From contig NC_134644.1 of assembly GCF_030463565.1 (NCBI RefSeq), positions 129,391,388-129,455,387 on the forward strand: a DNA stretch of 64,000 bases. Direction: 5' to 3'. The notes under the pieces were generated by a model. That model did not search any database, was not told where the DNA came from, and saw only the letters and a list, made by a program, of their open reading frames with translations. Source of the DNA: Pelecanus crispus (taxonomy: Eukaryota; Chordata; Aves; Pelecaniformes; Pelecanidae). Both the position numbers and the translations under genes were made by a program. Below are positions 23,575 to 33,089 of the stretch, in pieces (the first letter of the stretch is position 1; each line of letters starts with the position of its first letter).

Positions 23575-25569
23575 ATGTTCTTTTTTTTGCAGCACGCGTT
23601 AAAGCTTGCTGTCAGTTTGTGTAGTGTGCTATGCTCTGCAGTGATTCATGATCTTTTGCTTGGGAGGCTCCTTATCAAAACCCTGACCTTGAGCATTCTT
23701 TGGTATTTGGGTTTCATACAGAAGTCACTACTGTACTTCGGGTACTACCTCATAGAGAGAGTTAGCAATTATACTTCTTACTCTGAGAGGCTTGTTGTGG
23801 AGGAAATACAGAATGGCACCTTTGCTGCTTTCTTCTATGATGTTTCCTCCTTCATTACAACAACTTTCCTGTATCTTGAACACCCCTGGGCAGTTAAGAT
23901 ACTTCTATTGATAATTCTTGGGAATGTTGTTTCCATTTTGATAAAGGTCAGTAAGCAGTTTAAAAATACCATCCAGAGATCTACCCCAAGGCTGGATAGT
24001 TATGAGTGGCAGGGTGTGTGGGATCGTATGCGCAAGTACCTAGGGCAGTGGGGACCTCCAGTGTTTTGGAACTTCACCCCTGAACAAGTGCAGAATCCTG
24101 AAGAATTAGTAAAGTATTTGGAAGAAGTATGTTGTCACCCTGGTAGCTCCAGAGAGACACAAATCATTGCAACATGCTGGGGACTGGCCCATGCCTATCG
24201 AGCCGTGGTCAACGCTAATCAGTACCCTCAAAAGAAAGAGAAGGTCTCTGGATCTGATGACAAAACAACAAGCACTGTGGCTACTCAAACCCCCACTACA
24301 GGCCCTGCGGCTACTCCAACCCCCACTACAGGCCTTGCAGCTACTCAAACCCCTGCCCCAGGCACTGTGGCTACTCCAGCCACAGCCATGAGCACTGCGG
24401 CTACTCAAACCCCAGTGACAGACACTGCGGCTAAACCAGAGAACCAACCTGCGCCCGTATCAGTTGCCCCTATACAGAAGAAAAAATACACGAGGAAATC
24501 AGTTCGTTTAGTAAGGGATGAAGATGAACCAGGGCCATCACAAGAACCAGAGGAGGAAGAACCCATAAATGAGATGGTGACCACCCGATCCCTATCCCTG
24601 AGTGAGCTGCGAGATATGCGAAAAGATTTTGGTCGTCATCCAGGCGAGCACATCATCACCTGGCTGCTCCGATGCTGGGATAACGGGGCCAGTAGCCTGG
24701 ATTTAGAGGGTAGGGAAGCCAAGCAGCTGGGATCCCTTTCCAGGGAAGGGGGCATTGACAAAGCAATTGGAAAAGGGGCAAAACCGCTCAGCCTCTGGAG
24801 GCGACTTCTGTCAAGCGTGAAGGAAAGGTATCCCTTCAAGGAGGATGTTTTATACCGCCCAAGCAAATGGACCACCGTAGAGAAAGGTATCCAGTACCTG
24901 AGGGAATTAGGCGTGCTGGAGGTGATTTACAGTGACCTGAATGATGAGCGGTTAACCAAAGACCCAGATGAAGTCAGGTGCACACAATCCATGTGGCGGA
25001 AGGTGGTACGGAGCGCACCAGCATCGTATTCCAACTCGTTGGCAATACTAGCCTGGAAAGACGACGAGGCACCAACGGTGGATGAAGTGGCTAGACAACT
25101 CCGGGACTACGAAGAAAAGCTCTCTTCCTCCCTACGGGCCTGTGTCTCGGCTGTGGAAAAACTGTCTGAAAAAATATGCCAAGAGTTCCAACAACTCAGA
25201 GAGGATCTGTCCTACTCCCCACCTGCACGGACCAGTGTCTCAGCCATTAGGAGTCAACGTCCCTATGCTCAAGAGAGAGGATACAGAGGATACACACCAC
25301 GGGGCACCCTGTGGTTTTACCTGCGTGATTATGGAGAGGACATGAGAAAGTGGGATGGAAAACCCACCTCAACCTTAGAGGCACGGGTGCGTGAATTGCA
25401 AGGAAAAACTATTAGAAAAGGCGGTTCTCCCAGGAAAATTGCAGCTCCAGTTTCCAGTGAGCAGTTCCCGAGACAGAGTAAGAGGGCTAATTTTACTTCC
25501 GACCTTGATCAGGGAACTTTTGATTCACATTTACAGGAAGTGAACAACGAATACTGTGACCAGTGTTAG
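23575..25569 (+). CDS. gag: Gag polyprotein with hydrophobic N-terminus
   Basis: This is an intact 664-residue frame. The start chosen is the first ATG after the primer site; it is in good context (ACCATG), and the open frame further upstream has no ATG. Residues 1-60 are very hydrophobic, with likely membrane segments near 11-29 and 32-60 and a third near 105-125. Sequons NYT (65) and NGT (80) lie between the second and third. Residues 234-283 are five Pro/Thr/Ala-rich decapeptides. A basic KKKYTRKSVRLVR stretch and an acidic patch follow. A capsid-like region extends from about 335 (for example SLWRRLLSSVKERYPFKEDV) to about 500. After it come a helical, possibly coiled segment and an Arg/Gly-rich stretch near 559-577 that may bind RNA in place of the missing CCHC knuckle. 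Ordinary Gag is a soluble or myristoylated assembly protein, so the membrane leader is unusual. The frame ends at UAG, in frame with pol. Confidence 0.9.
   Translation: MFFFLQHALKLAVSLCSVLCSAVIHDLLLGRLLIKTLTLSILWYLGFIQKSLLYFGYYLIERVSNYTSYSERLVVEEIQNGTFAAFFYDVSSFITTTFLYLEHPWAVKILLLIILGNVVSILIKVSKQFKNTIQRSTPRLDSYEWQGVWDRMRKYLGQWGPPVFWNFTPEQVQNPEELVKYLEEVCCHPGSSRETQIIATCWGLAHAYRAVVNANQYPQKKEKVSGSDDKTTSTVATQTPTTGPAATPTPTTGLAATQTPAPGTVATPATAMSTAATQTPVTDTAAKPENQPAPVSVAPIQKKKYTRKSVRLVRDEDEPGPSQEPEEEEPINEMVTTRSLSLSELRDMRKDFGRHPGEHIITWLLRCWDNGASSLDLEGREAKQLGSLSREGGIDKAIGKGAKPLSLWRRLLSSVKERYPFKEDVLYRPSKWTTVEKGIQYLRELGVLEVIYSDLNDERLTKDPDEVRCTQSMWRKVVRSAPASYSNSLAILAWKDDEAPTVDEVARQLRDYEEKLSSSLRACVSAVEKLSEKICQEFQQLREDLSYSPPARTSVSAIRSQRPYAQERGYRGYTPRGTLWFYLRDYGEDMRKWDGKPTSTLEARVRELQGKTIRKGGSPRKIAAPVSSEQFPRQSKRANFTSDLDQGTFDSHLQEVNNEYCDQC
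24274..24423 (+). repeat. 30-bp tandem repeat inside gag
   Basis: Five diverged 30-bp units encode decapeptides of the type TVATQTPTTG, PAATPTPTTG and LAATQTPAPG, with a sixth degenerate unit after them. All units keep the frame. The product is a flexible Pro/Thr linker between the membrane leader and the capsid region, and is rich in potential O-glycosylation sites. Unit copy number may vary between insertions. Confidence 0.9.
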
Positions 25570-25597
25570 AGGGGCCCTGCCTCCAGCCAGGTGGAGG
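25567..25597 (+). promoter_or_regulatory. candidate UAG readthrough signal at gag-pol junction
   Basis: The gag stop UAG (25567-25569) is followed by a 10-nt spacer and a 6-bp hairpin, CCTCCA (25580-25585) with TGGAGG (25592-25597), with loop GCCAGG. The loop bases CCAGG can pair with CCTGG at 25639-25643 to make a pseudoknot. Pol continues in the same frame. The first in-frame ATG in pol (25702) lies after the protease active site, so independent initiation would lose the protease. Gammaretroviruses use UAG plus a nearby downstream pseudoknot for Gag-Pol. Use here is inferred. Confidence 0.6.
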
Positions 25598-28500
25598 AAA
25601 GGGACAACCGGGTTTACTGGACTGTGTGGATTCGATGGCCTGGAACGTCAGACCCACAGGAGTATAAGGCTCTAGTGGACACTGGTGCACAGTGCACGCT
25701 AATGCCATCAAACTATAGAGGGGCAGAACCCATTTGTATTTCTGGAGTGACAGGGGGATCCCAACAGCTAACTGTACTGGAAGCTGAAGTGAGCCTAACT
25801 GGGAATGAGTGGCAAAAGCACCCCATTGTGACTGGCCCAGATGCTCCGTGCATCCTTGGCATAGACTACCTCAGGAGAGGGTATTTCAAGGACCCAAAAG
25901 GGTACCGGTGGGCTTTTGGTATAGCTGCTTTGGAGACAGAGGAAATTAAACAGTTGTCCACCTTGCCCGGTCTCTCAGAGGACCCTTCAATTGTAGGGTT
26001 GCTGAAGGTTGAGGAACAACAGGTGCCGATTGCTACCACAACTGTGCACAGGCGGCAATATCGCACCAACCGAGACTCCCTGATTCCCATCCATAAACTG
26101 ATTCGTCGACTGGAGAGCCAGGGAGTGATCAGCAAGACTCACTCACCCTTTAACAGTCCCATATGGCCAGTGCGAAAGTCTAATGGGGAGTGGAGACTAA
26201 CAGTGGACTATCGTGGCCTGAACGAAGTTACACCGCCGCTGAGTGCTGCCGTGCCAGACATGCTAGAACTTCAATATGAACTGGAGTCAAAGGCAGCTAA
26301 GTGGTATGCCACAATTGATATTGCTAATGCATTTTTCTCCATCCCTTTGGCAGCAGAGTGCAGACCCCAGTTTGCTTTTACCTGGAGGGGTGTTCAGTAC
26401 ACCTGGAACCGACTGCCCCAGGGGTGGAAGCACAGCCCCACCATTTGCCATGGACTGATCCAGACAGCACTGGAACAGGGTGAAGCTCCAGAACATCTGC
26501 AGTACATTGATGACATCATTGTGTGGGGCAATACAGCAGAAGAAGTTTTTGAGAAGGGAAAGAAAATAGTCCAAATCCTTCTGAAGGCTGGTTTTGCCAT
26601 AAAACAGAGTAAGGTCAAGGGGCCTGCACAGGAGATCCAGTTTTTAGGAATAAAATGGCAAGATGGACGTCGTCAGATCCCAATGGATGTGATCAACAAA
26701 ATAACAGCTATGTCCCCACCAACTAGCAAAAAGGAAACACAAGCTTTCTTAGGCGTTGTGGGGTTTTGGAGAATGCATATTCCAAATTACAGCCAGATCG
26801 TAAGCCCTCTCTATCAAGTGACCCGGAAGAAGAACGAATTCAAATGGGGCCCTGAGCAACAACAAGCCTTTGAACAAATTAAACGTGAGATAGTTCATGC
26901 AGTAGCCCTTGGGCCAGTCCGGGCAGGGCAGGATATTAAAAATGTGCTCTACACCGCAGCCGGGGAGAATGGCCCTACCTGGAGCCTCTGGCAGAAAGCA
27001 CCAGGGGAGACTCGAGGTCGACCCCTAGGGTTTTGGAGTCGGGGATACAGAGGATCCGAAGCCCGCTACACTCCAACTGAGAAAGAGATACTGGCAGCAT
27101 ATGAAGGGGTTCGAGCTGCTTCAGAAGTGGTTGGTACTGAAGCACAGCTCCTGCTGGCACCCCGACTGCCGGTGTTGGGCTGGATGTTCAAAGGGAGGGT
27201 CCCCTCTACACATCATGCAACTGATGCTACATGGAGTAAGTGGGTTGCATTGATCACACAACGGGCTCGAATAGGAAACCCCAGTCGCCCAGGAATCCTG
27301 GAAGTGATCATGGACTGGCCAGAAGGAAAAAACATTAGAATATCACCAGAGGAGGAGGTGACACGTGCTGAAGAGGCCCCACTGTATAATAAATTGCCAG
27401 AAAATGAAAAGCAATATGCCCTGTTCACTGATGGGTCCTGTCGTCTCGTGGGAAAGCATCGGAGGTGGAAAGCTGCTGTATGGAGTCCTATACGACAAGT
27501 CGCAGAAACTGCTGAAGGAGAAGGGGAGTCGAGTCAGTTTGCAGAGGTGAAAGCCATCCAGCTGGCTTTAGATATTGCTGAAAGAGAAAAGTGGCCAGTC
27601 CTTTATCTCTATACTGACTCATGGATGGTGGCAAATGCCCTGTGGGGGTGGCTGCAGCAATGGAAGCAGAGCAACTGGCAGCGCAGAGGCAAACCAATCT
27701 GGGCTGCCGCATTGTGGCAAGATATTGCTGCCCGGATAGAGAACCTGGTTGTAAAAGTTCGTCATGTAGATGCTCATGTACCTAAGAGTCGGGCCACTGA
27801 AGAACATCAAAACAACCAGCAAGTAGATCAGGCTGCTAAGATTGAAGTGGCTCAGGTGGATTTGGACTGGCAACATAAGGGTGAATTATTTATAGCTCGG
27901 TGGGCCCATGACGCCTCAGGCCATCAAGGAAGGGATGCAACGTATAAATGGGCTCGTGATCGAGGGGTGGACTTAACTATGGACAGTATTGCACAGGTTA
28001 TTCATGAGTGTGAAACATGCGCTGCAATCAAGCAAGCCAAGCAGTTCAAGCCCCTTGGGTATAGTGAACGATGGCTGAAATATAAATATGGGGAGGCCTG
28101 GCAGATTGATTACATCACGCTCCCACAGACCCGCCAAGGCAAGCGCTATGTGCTCACCATGGTGGAAGCAACCACTGGGTGGTTGGAAACATATCCCGTG
28201 CCCCATGCCACCGCCCGGAACACCATCCTGGGCCTTGAAAAGCAAGTCCTGTGGCGACATGGCACCCCAGAAAGAATTGAGTCAGACAACGGGACTCATT
28301 TCCGAAACAACCTCATAGACACCTGGGCCAAAGAGCACGGCATTGAGTGGGTGTATCACATCCCTTACCATGCACCAGCCTCCGGGAAAATTGAGCGATA
28401 CAATGGATTGTTAAAGACTACCCTGAGAGCAATGGGTGGTGGGACGTTTAAACATTGGGATACGCATTTAGCAAAAGCCACCTGGTTAGTCAACACCAGG

Positions 28501-28755
28501 GGATCTGCCAATCGAGCTGGCCCTGCCCAATCAAAACTTTTACGTACTGTAGAAGGAGATAAAGTTCCTGTAGTGCACATGAAAAATATGCTGGGGAAGA
28601 CAGTCTGGGTTACTTCGCCCTCTGGCAAAGGCAAACCCATTCGTGGGATTGCTTTTGCTCAAGGACCTGGGTGCACTTGGTGGGTGATGCGAAAGGATGG
28701 GGAAGCCCAATGTGTACCTCAAGGGAATTTGATTTTGGGTGAAAATAGCCAATGA
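25570..28755 (+). CDS. pol: Pro-Pol: protease, RT, RNase H, integrase
   Basis: The frame is open for 1061 codons from the gag UAG to TGA at 28753-28755, with no start codon of its own before the protease, so it is probably made by readthrough. Residues are counted from 25570. The aspartic protease has DTG at 37-39 and a downstream LGID. The reverse transcriptase has VDYRGLN, LPQGW and catalytic YIDD at 312-315. RNase H keeps D621, E659, D683 and D753. The integrase has H780-x4-H785-x28-C814-x2-C817, the catalytic set D847, D906 and E942 (D-x35-E), and an SH3-like C-terminus with GKTVWVTSPSGKGKP. All catalytic residues expected for the four activities are visible and no frameshift or internal stop is present. 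The YIDD box rather than YMDD favours class III. No dUTPase is seen. Confidence 0.95.
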   Translation, partial: RGPASSQVEERDNRVYWTVWIRWPGTSDPQEYKALVDTGAQCTLMPSNYRGAEPICISGVTGGSQQLTVLEAEVSLTGNEWQKHPIVTGPDAPCILGIDYLRRGYFKDPKGYRWAFGIAALETEEIKQLSTLPGLSEDPSIVGLLKVEEQQVPIATTTVHRRQYRTNRDSLIPIHKLIRRLESQGVISKTHSPFNSPIWPVRKSNGEWRLTVDYRGLNEVTPPLSAAVPDMLELQYELESKAAKWYATIDIANAFFSIPLAAECRPQFAFTWRGVQYTWNRLPQGWKHSPTICHGLIQTALEQGEAPEHLQYIDDIIVWGNTAEEVFEKGKKIVQILLKAGFAIKQSKVKGPAQEIQFLGIKWQDGRRQIPMDVINKITAMSPPTSKKETQAFLGVVGFWRMHIPNYSQIVSPLYQVTRKKNEFKWGPEQQQAFEQIKREIVHAVALGPVRAGQDIKNVLYTAAGENGPTWSLWQKAPGETRGRPLGFWSRGYRGSEARYTPTEKEILAAYEGVRAASEVVGTEAQLLLAPRLPVLGWMFKGRVPSTHHATDATWSKWVALITQRARIGNPSRPGILEVIMDWPEGKNIRISPEEEVTRAEEAPLYNKLPENEKQYALFTDGSCRLVGKHRRWKAAVWSPIRQVAETAEGEGESSQFAEVKAIQLALDIAEREKWPVLYLYTDSWMVANALWGWLQQWKQSNWQRRGKPIWAAALWQDIAARIENLVVKVRHVDAHVPKSRATEEHQNNQQVDQAAKIEVAQVDLDWQHKGELFIARWAHDASGHQGRDATYKWARDRGVDLTMDSIAQVIHECETCAAIKQAKQFKPLGYSERWLKYKYGEAWQIDYITLPQTRQGKRYVLTMVEATTGWLETYPVPHATARNTILGLEKQVLWRHGTPERIESDNGTHFRNNLIDTWAKEHGIEWVYHIPYHAPASGKIERYNGLLKTTLRAMGGGTFKHWDTHLAKATWLVNTRGSANRAGPAQSKLLRTVEGDKVPVVHMKNMLGKTVWVTSPSGKGKPIRGIAFAQGPGCTWWVMRKDGEAQCVPQGNLILGENSQ

Positions 28756-29222
28756 ACTGAATTGTATAATATTAATTGCTTTATAATACTGTATGTTATC
28801 TCTTAACTATATGTTATCTCTTAACTGCATGTTAATATAATAATATAGTAGGTTAATATTAAGTATATAATACTATATATTATGATTGCTATATGCCGCA
28901 TCAATGGTATTGCAGTAAGAATTGCCCAGCCTAAGGAAAATGAACTTTGATGAAACCATGTTGGAATGAGAACTGACTTCAGCATGCAACAGTCCAACAC
29001 TGCACACCACCTGTCCTGCTCTGAAAGACTGTGATGACAGATGGAACCCAAAGTCATGGGCTAAATGAACTCAATGGACATTTTAGAGGGATGGGCCATA
29101 GACGAAGGGAATGATATCTGTGTGTATATCAAGATAGGGAAAGGGGTGGTGATTAATTGGAACACATTGGAAAGGGGAGGGCCTGTGCATGACGTAGATG
29201 GTATAGAATAAGGGGTGGATAC
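28756..29222 (+). other. post-pol non-coding tail with polypurine tracts
   Basis: These 467 bp between the pol stop and the 3' LTR replace any env. They begin with an AT-rich segment containing a short direct repeat of ATGTTATCTCTTAACT at about 28793-28827. Two purine-rich tracts follow: GGAAAGGGGAGGG at 29169-29181, and GAATAAGGGGTGGATAC immediately before the LTR at 29206-29222. The second is placed where the plus-strand primer (polypurine tract) must be but is imperfect. No frame over 80 codons with envelope features is present on the + strand. Confidence 0.75.
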
Positions 29223-29793
29223 TGTCCTGGTTTCGGCTGGGATAGAGTTAATTTTCTTCCTAACAGCAGGCATAGTGCTGTGTTTTGGATTTAGTAGGAG
29301 AAGAATGTTGATAACAGGCTGATGTTTGTGGTTGTTGCTGAGTACTGCTTATGCTAGTCAAGGACTTTTTCAGCTTCCCATGCTCTGCCAGGCGCACAAG
29401 AAACTGGGAGGGGGCACAGCCAGAATAGTTGATCCAAACTGACCAAAGGGCTATTCCATACCATATGACGTCATGCTCAGTATATAAACTGCGGGGGGTT
29501 GGCCGGGGAGCAGCGATCGCTGCTCGGGAACTGTCTGGGTATCGGTCGGCGGGTGGTGAGCAATTGCATTGTGCATCACTTGCTTCGTGTATCATTATTA
29601 TTATTATCATTATTATACTGTTACTATTAGCATTACTATTTTACTTTATTTCAATTATTAAACTGTTCTTATCTCAGCCCAGGAGTGTTTCTCACTCTTA
29701 CTCCTCCAATTCTCTCCCCCATCCCATCGGGGTAGGGGGAGTGAGCGAGCGGCTGCGTGGTGCTTAGTTGCTGGCTGGGGCTAAACCACGACA
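29223..29793 (+). repeat. 3' LTR
   Basis: This 571-bp copy is identical to the 5' LTR at constant offset 6330. It carries the same CRE-like site (29466-29473), TATA box (29481-29488) and ATTAAA (29657-29662). It would supply the 3' end of the proviral RNA and could also act as an outward promoter into the host DNA to its right. Confidence 0.96.
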
Positions 29794-29798
29794 CATTA
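29794..29798. repeat. target site duplication CATTA (right)
   Basis: This is the exact partner of 22888-22892. It shows that the two LTRs belong to one integration and have not been shuffled by recombination with another copy. Confidence 0.93.
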
Positions 29799-32700
29799 AC
29801 ATATAAATATAGTTTCATACACGTCTGAGATATTTCCCTTGTTTTAGTCCCAGGATGAACTTTTTAGTTCAGATGATAAAACATAGGTGATAAATGGTCA
29901 CTTGAACATCTTTTCAATTCACATTTATTTAGAAAAATGGGGATAATTTCCCTTTAATGAGTTTAGTTTAGTAGTAAATTTGGGACTGAAGTAGGTTCCA
30001 TTAATTTAAAAAATAAACAGAAAATATTCCATCTCCAAAAAGAAGCATATGTAAGACTATAAATTAAAATAAAAACCTAAAACTAACATTGTAGAGACAT
30101 TGAATCATCATTAGTGGCCATAACAATGCAAAATACTGTTTTTTCTTCAGATAAGATAACCTATTCATTTGTGCTATTTCTTCATTTCATAATTGTAATT
30201 TGTGGCTATTTAATCTAAAAAAAATACTGGTAATTTTTAAGCATTTTGTTTTAACATTGTTACATTTTATCATTACATGAGTCATAATGAATGACACTTT
30301 CTTTTGAAAATCAGAACTTGTTATTTCAGCTTAAGCATTTTGGCGAGCAAGGCTCTTGGTTGTAACAGATGCCCATTCAATTACTATGAAAAGAAGTGTC
30401 ATTAGTGTCAAATATATAAGTGAAAACATTAGTTATGTTTACTGTGATATGTTTTGTATGAAGGTAGATTTTGAGGCTAGTGGTATGGGTCTCCCAATGA
30501 AGAACAAATGCAGAAGACTCTTCTCACAACAGTGGTTGCTGTAACGTGTTCTTACAACTGTTGGTGTAAATGAAACAGTGGGCCTTTAGTATCATGACTG
30601 TACCATTTTGTAAAATGCCAATCTGTCTCTTACAGAACCAGAGCTTTGGGGGTGATACCTTAGTTCTGTCGGTTATTATAGCTTTAAAGAGTCCAATGGG
30701 TGTGTGAAAATATAGTGAGACTCAACACCTTCTTGTTAACCAAGAACAATGTGCTGAGAAACACAAAGTCCTTAGTGTCTTTGAAGATAATGGCAAAATT
30801 TCCACTGAGGTCATCAGAGACAAAATTTCATCTGCAAAACTCTGAGCAAATAAGACATAACCAGCGATAGTAAAATATTCTTAGTGTCTAGTAGATTTGT
30901 GCAGAATTCATAAAAGGCCAAATTTGAGAACAAATACAATATAGGACAAGTTAATTAACAGTTTCCACTTGTAAGTTACCTGGGTTTTCTCTTAGATATC
31001 TGATACTTGGCTATAGCTTTTGTCTTCATTGTTTAACTTCATCTGATTTCATAAAATGGGCAGAAAATTATGAAATGTAGTCATTACCAAAATAATATTC
31101 TTTTAAAGCATTACATTGCCTCTGATGTATAAGATGTATCTAATTCATTCCATATTAGGAGTAAATCTTATTACTGATGAAGGTTTGAATATATAAAAAT
31201 AAATGCCTTCTCAGTCCTTTGAAAATTAGTGTTAGACATTGCTTTATAAAACCTTAAAACAGGCCATGCTTTCAGCTACATTGCTATAAAGATGGAGTGA
31301 CTTTATTTTTCACACTGAATGCTGTATTTTATACTAAACTTTAATATACAGCATATATTTATAAAACAATATTAGGAGTAATGTTTGGTTTTACCGGGCT
31401 CAGTCATTATTTTCCCTTACCCAGTGAAATTAGTCAGCGTTATAATATTATCTCACACATAGGTTTTCATTTGTGAAAACATTTTTCTTCATGTTGCTGA
31501 TGCAAAGTTTTTTTTAACAGCGGTCACAGAAGTCAACTTTTTCATAGAAACAACTTTTCATCCAGTCACCTGTGCAACAGTTGTCTGTGCAATCATTGCA
31601 TTTCAATGAGAAAGTCTCACCCCGTTCAGTTGCACAACACGGAGTCTAAAGAGCGATTATCTTTCACTCCAGGGCAACTGTTTCTGTGGCATGTGAGGAA
31701 AAGAGCAATGTACTTGTGTAAATTAATTTGATTGAATATTTGGAAGGGAAATGGAATTATTATGTAGGATTTACATTATGCCATTGCTGAAGGCACTGAG
31801 CAATCCTCCATAATTGTAGCCATAATTCCAGCTGCAGCAATATTTAAAATTTTATGGCATATATGATACCCTCAATGAAAAGGAGAACTATTAAATATAT
31901 GGGTTTGGAGCAAGCTGTATGATGTATAGCACAGTAAAAAAAAAGTAAGTAAAGTCTGTAATTGCTAAATACAACTTTTACTTGTGTATTTTACACCATA
32001 GGTACACTCAACCTCTTATCAGAGGCAAGGCAAGCTTGGAATATATGTCTCATAAATGAATCTCTTAATATTTGTGAAAATCTTTGACAGTCTAAGATCT
32101 TTAGATGGTAAAATTAAGATGCACACTCTTCTGCCTTTTACTCCCATTTTCTGTTAGATGTACATGGCTGCATTCACATGCTCTTTTGAATCCCCATGCT
32201 TCCATGAAGCAACAAAAGTGACAAGTATCTCAAATAAGAGTCTTGGGCACAGCTGATGCTCCTTCTTCCTCCTCTCTCATTCCACTTTGGTTGTCTGATG
32301 TGTAGGTCTGGATGACTCCTTTCTTCATATAGGTTTATTCCTTAAATGTAAGGTCTCCCTGGTTTTGGCACAGATAATATATTTCTCTCCATCTTTTACA
32401 TTTTCATTTATAAAGAGACAGTTTTCCTTTTGTGGTGGACCAGTGGTTGAGAGAAAGGCAGAGCTGATGGCCCTAGAGCAATCTCAGATGGCATCTCATG
32501 TCAGGTTTTCAGTATCTGTCACCATTTAGCTCAAAACCGATGGGTAATTTGAAGTGGAGTTTATTCTGTGAAATGAAGGTTAAATTCTGAAATGGAGACA
32601 GGAATACAAAAGTTACATCCACAGTTCGATGCAGCTATGTCCTATTCTCTCAAAAAAACACTAGCAAATAAAAGTGCTACCTAGCCAGCCAGGCAGCCAG

Positions 32701-33089
32701 CCCCAGCATGCCTCTGATGTGCTGAAACTCCAAGGAGCTGCAGTGAAGAACAAAATGAAACCCAAAGTGCTGTGGGTTCAGCTCTCAGCTGTTTTGGCAT
32801 AGACTGCAAGTAGCACTGATATTCCGATACGCTCAATTTAGTTTCATTATTGCTGTAGATGAGAACATTACTCAGCCCAGTCGAAATCCCATGCGCGCAT
32901 CTGCATTGTAGTGCTACAAAAGGGTATATCCTATTACCTTGATAACCAGAAAGTATGTCCTTTCAGAGACTTAATCCAATTTTTAACCAACCTACAGTCT
33001 TCAGATAAGCTAAAAATGCCATGGAAAAATACAGCAATTTCACCATCTTGCTGCAACTATGTCCTACTGTATAATCACCTTTTGCCCTG
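29799..33089. other. AT-rich non-coding DNA
   Basis: No gene is supported. Short frames such as 30356-30544 are not convincing. I see no repeat family that I can name, and no provirus-derived sequence beyond the target duplication. Confidence 0.5.

Larger units (their letters stand above)
22893..29793 (+). mobile_element. complete ERV-L-like endogenous retrovirus
   Basis: This is a 6901-bp provirus with the order 5' LTR, primer binding site, gag, UAG, pro-RT-RNaseH-IN, a short non-coding tail, and 3' LTR. Both LTRs are 571 bp, begin TG, end CA and are identical. A 5-bp duplication flanks the element. Both reading frames are open throughout with all catalytic motifs present. There is no env, so spread would be expected to be intracellular unless another element supplied an envelope. 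Class III assignment rests on the 5-bp duplication, the YIDD form of the RT box, the lack of a CCHC knuckle, and a Gag capsid region that looks like ERV-L Gag. The Lys-type primer site is more often associated with class II elements, so a phylogeny of RT should decide. The dUTPase found in some mammalian ERV-L elements is not seen. Confidence 0.95.

Noticed and set aside
24106..24447. Antisense frame across the gag repeat
   Set aside because: It is a shadow of the in-frame 30-bp repeat in gag, which has the better start and length.
28756..29222. Possible degraded env
   Set aside because: The stretch is too short, AT-rich, and shows no signal peptide, furin-like site or transmembrane segment on the + strand.
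31500..31680. GC-richer, non-repetitive stretch considered as a conserved exon
   Set aside because: No frame stays open with recognisable protein similarity, and conservation cannot be judged from one sequence.
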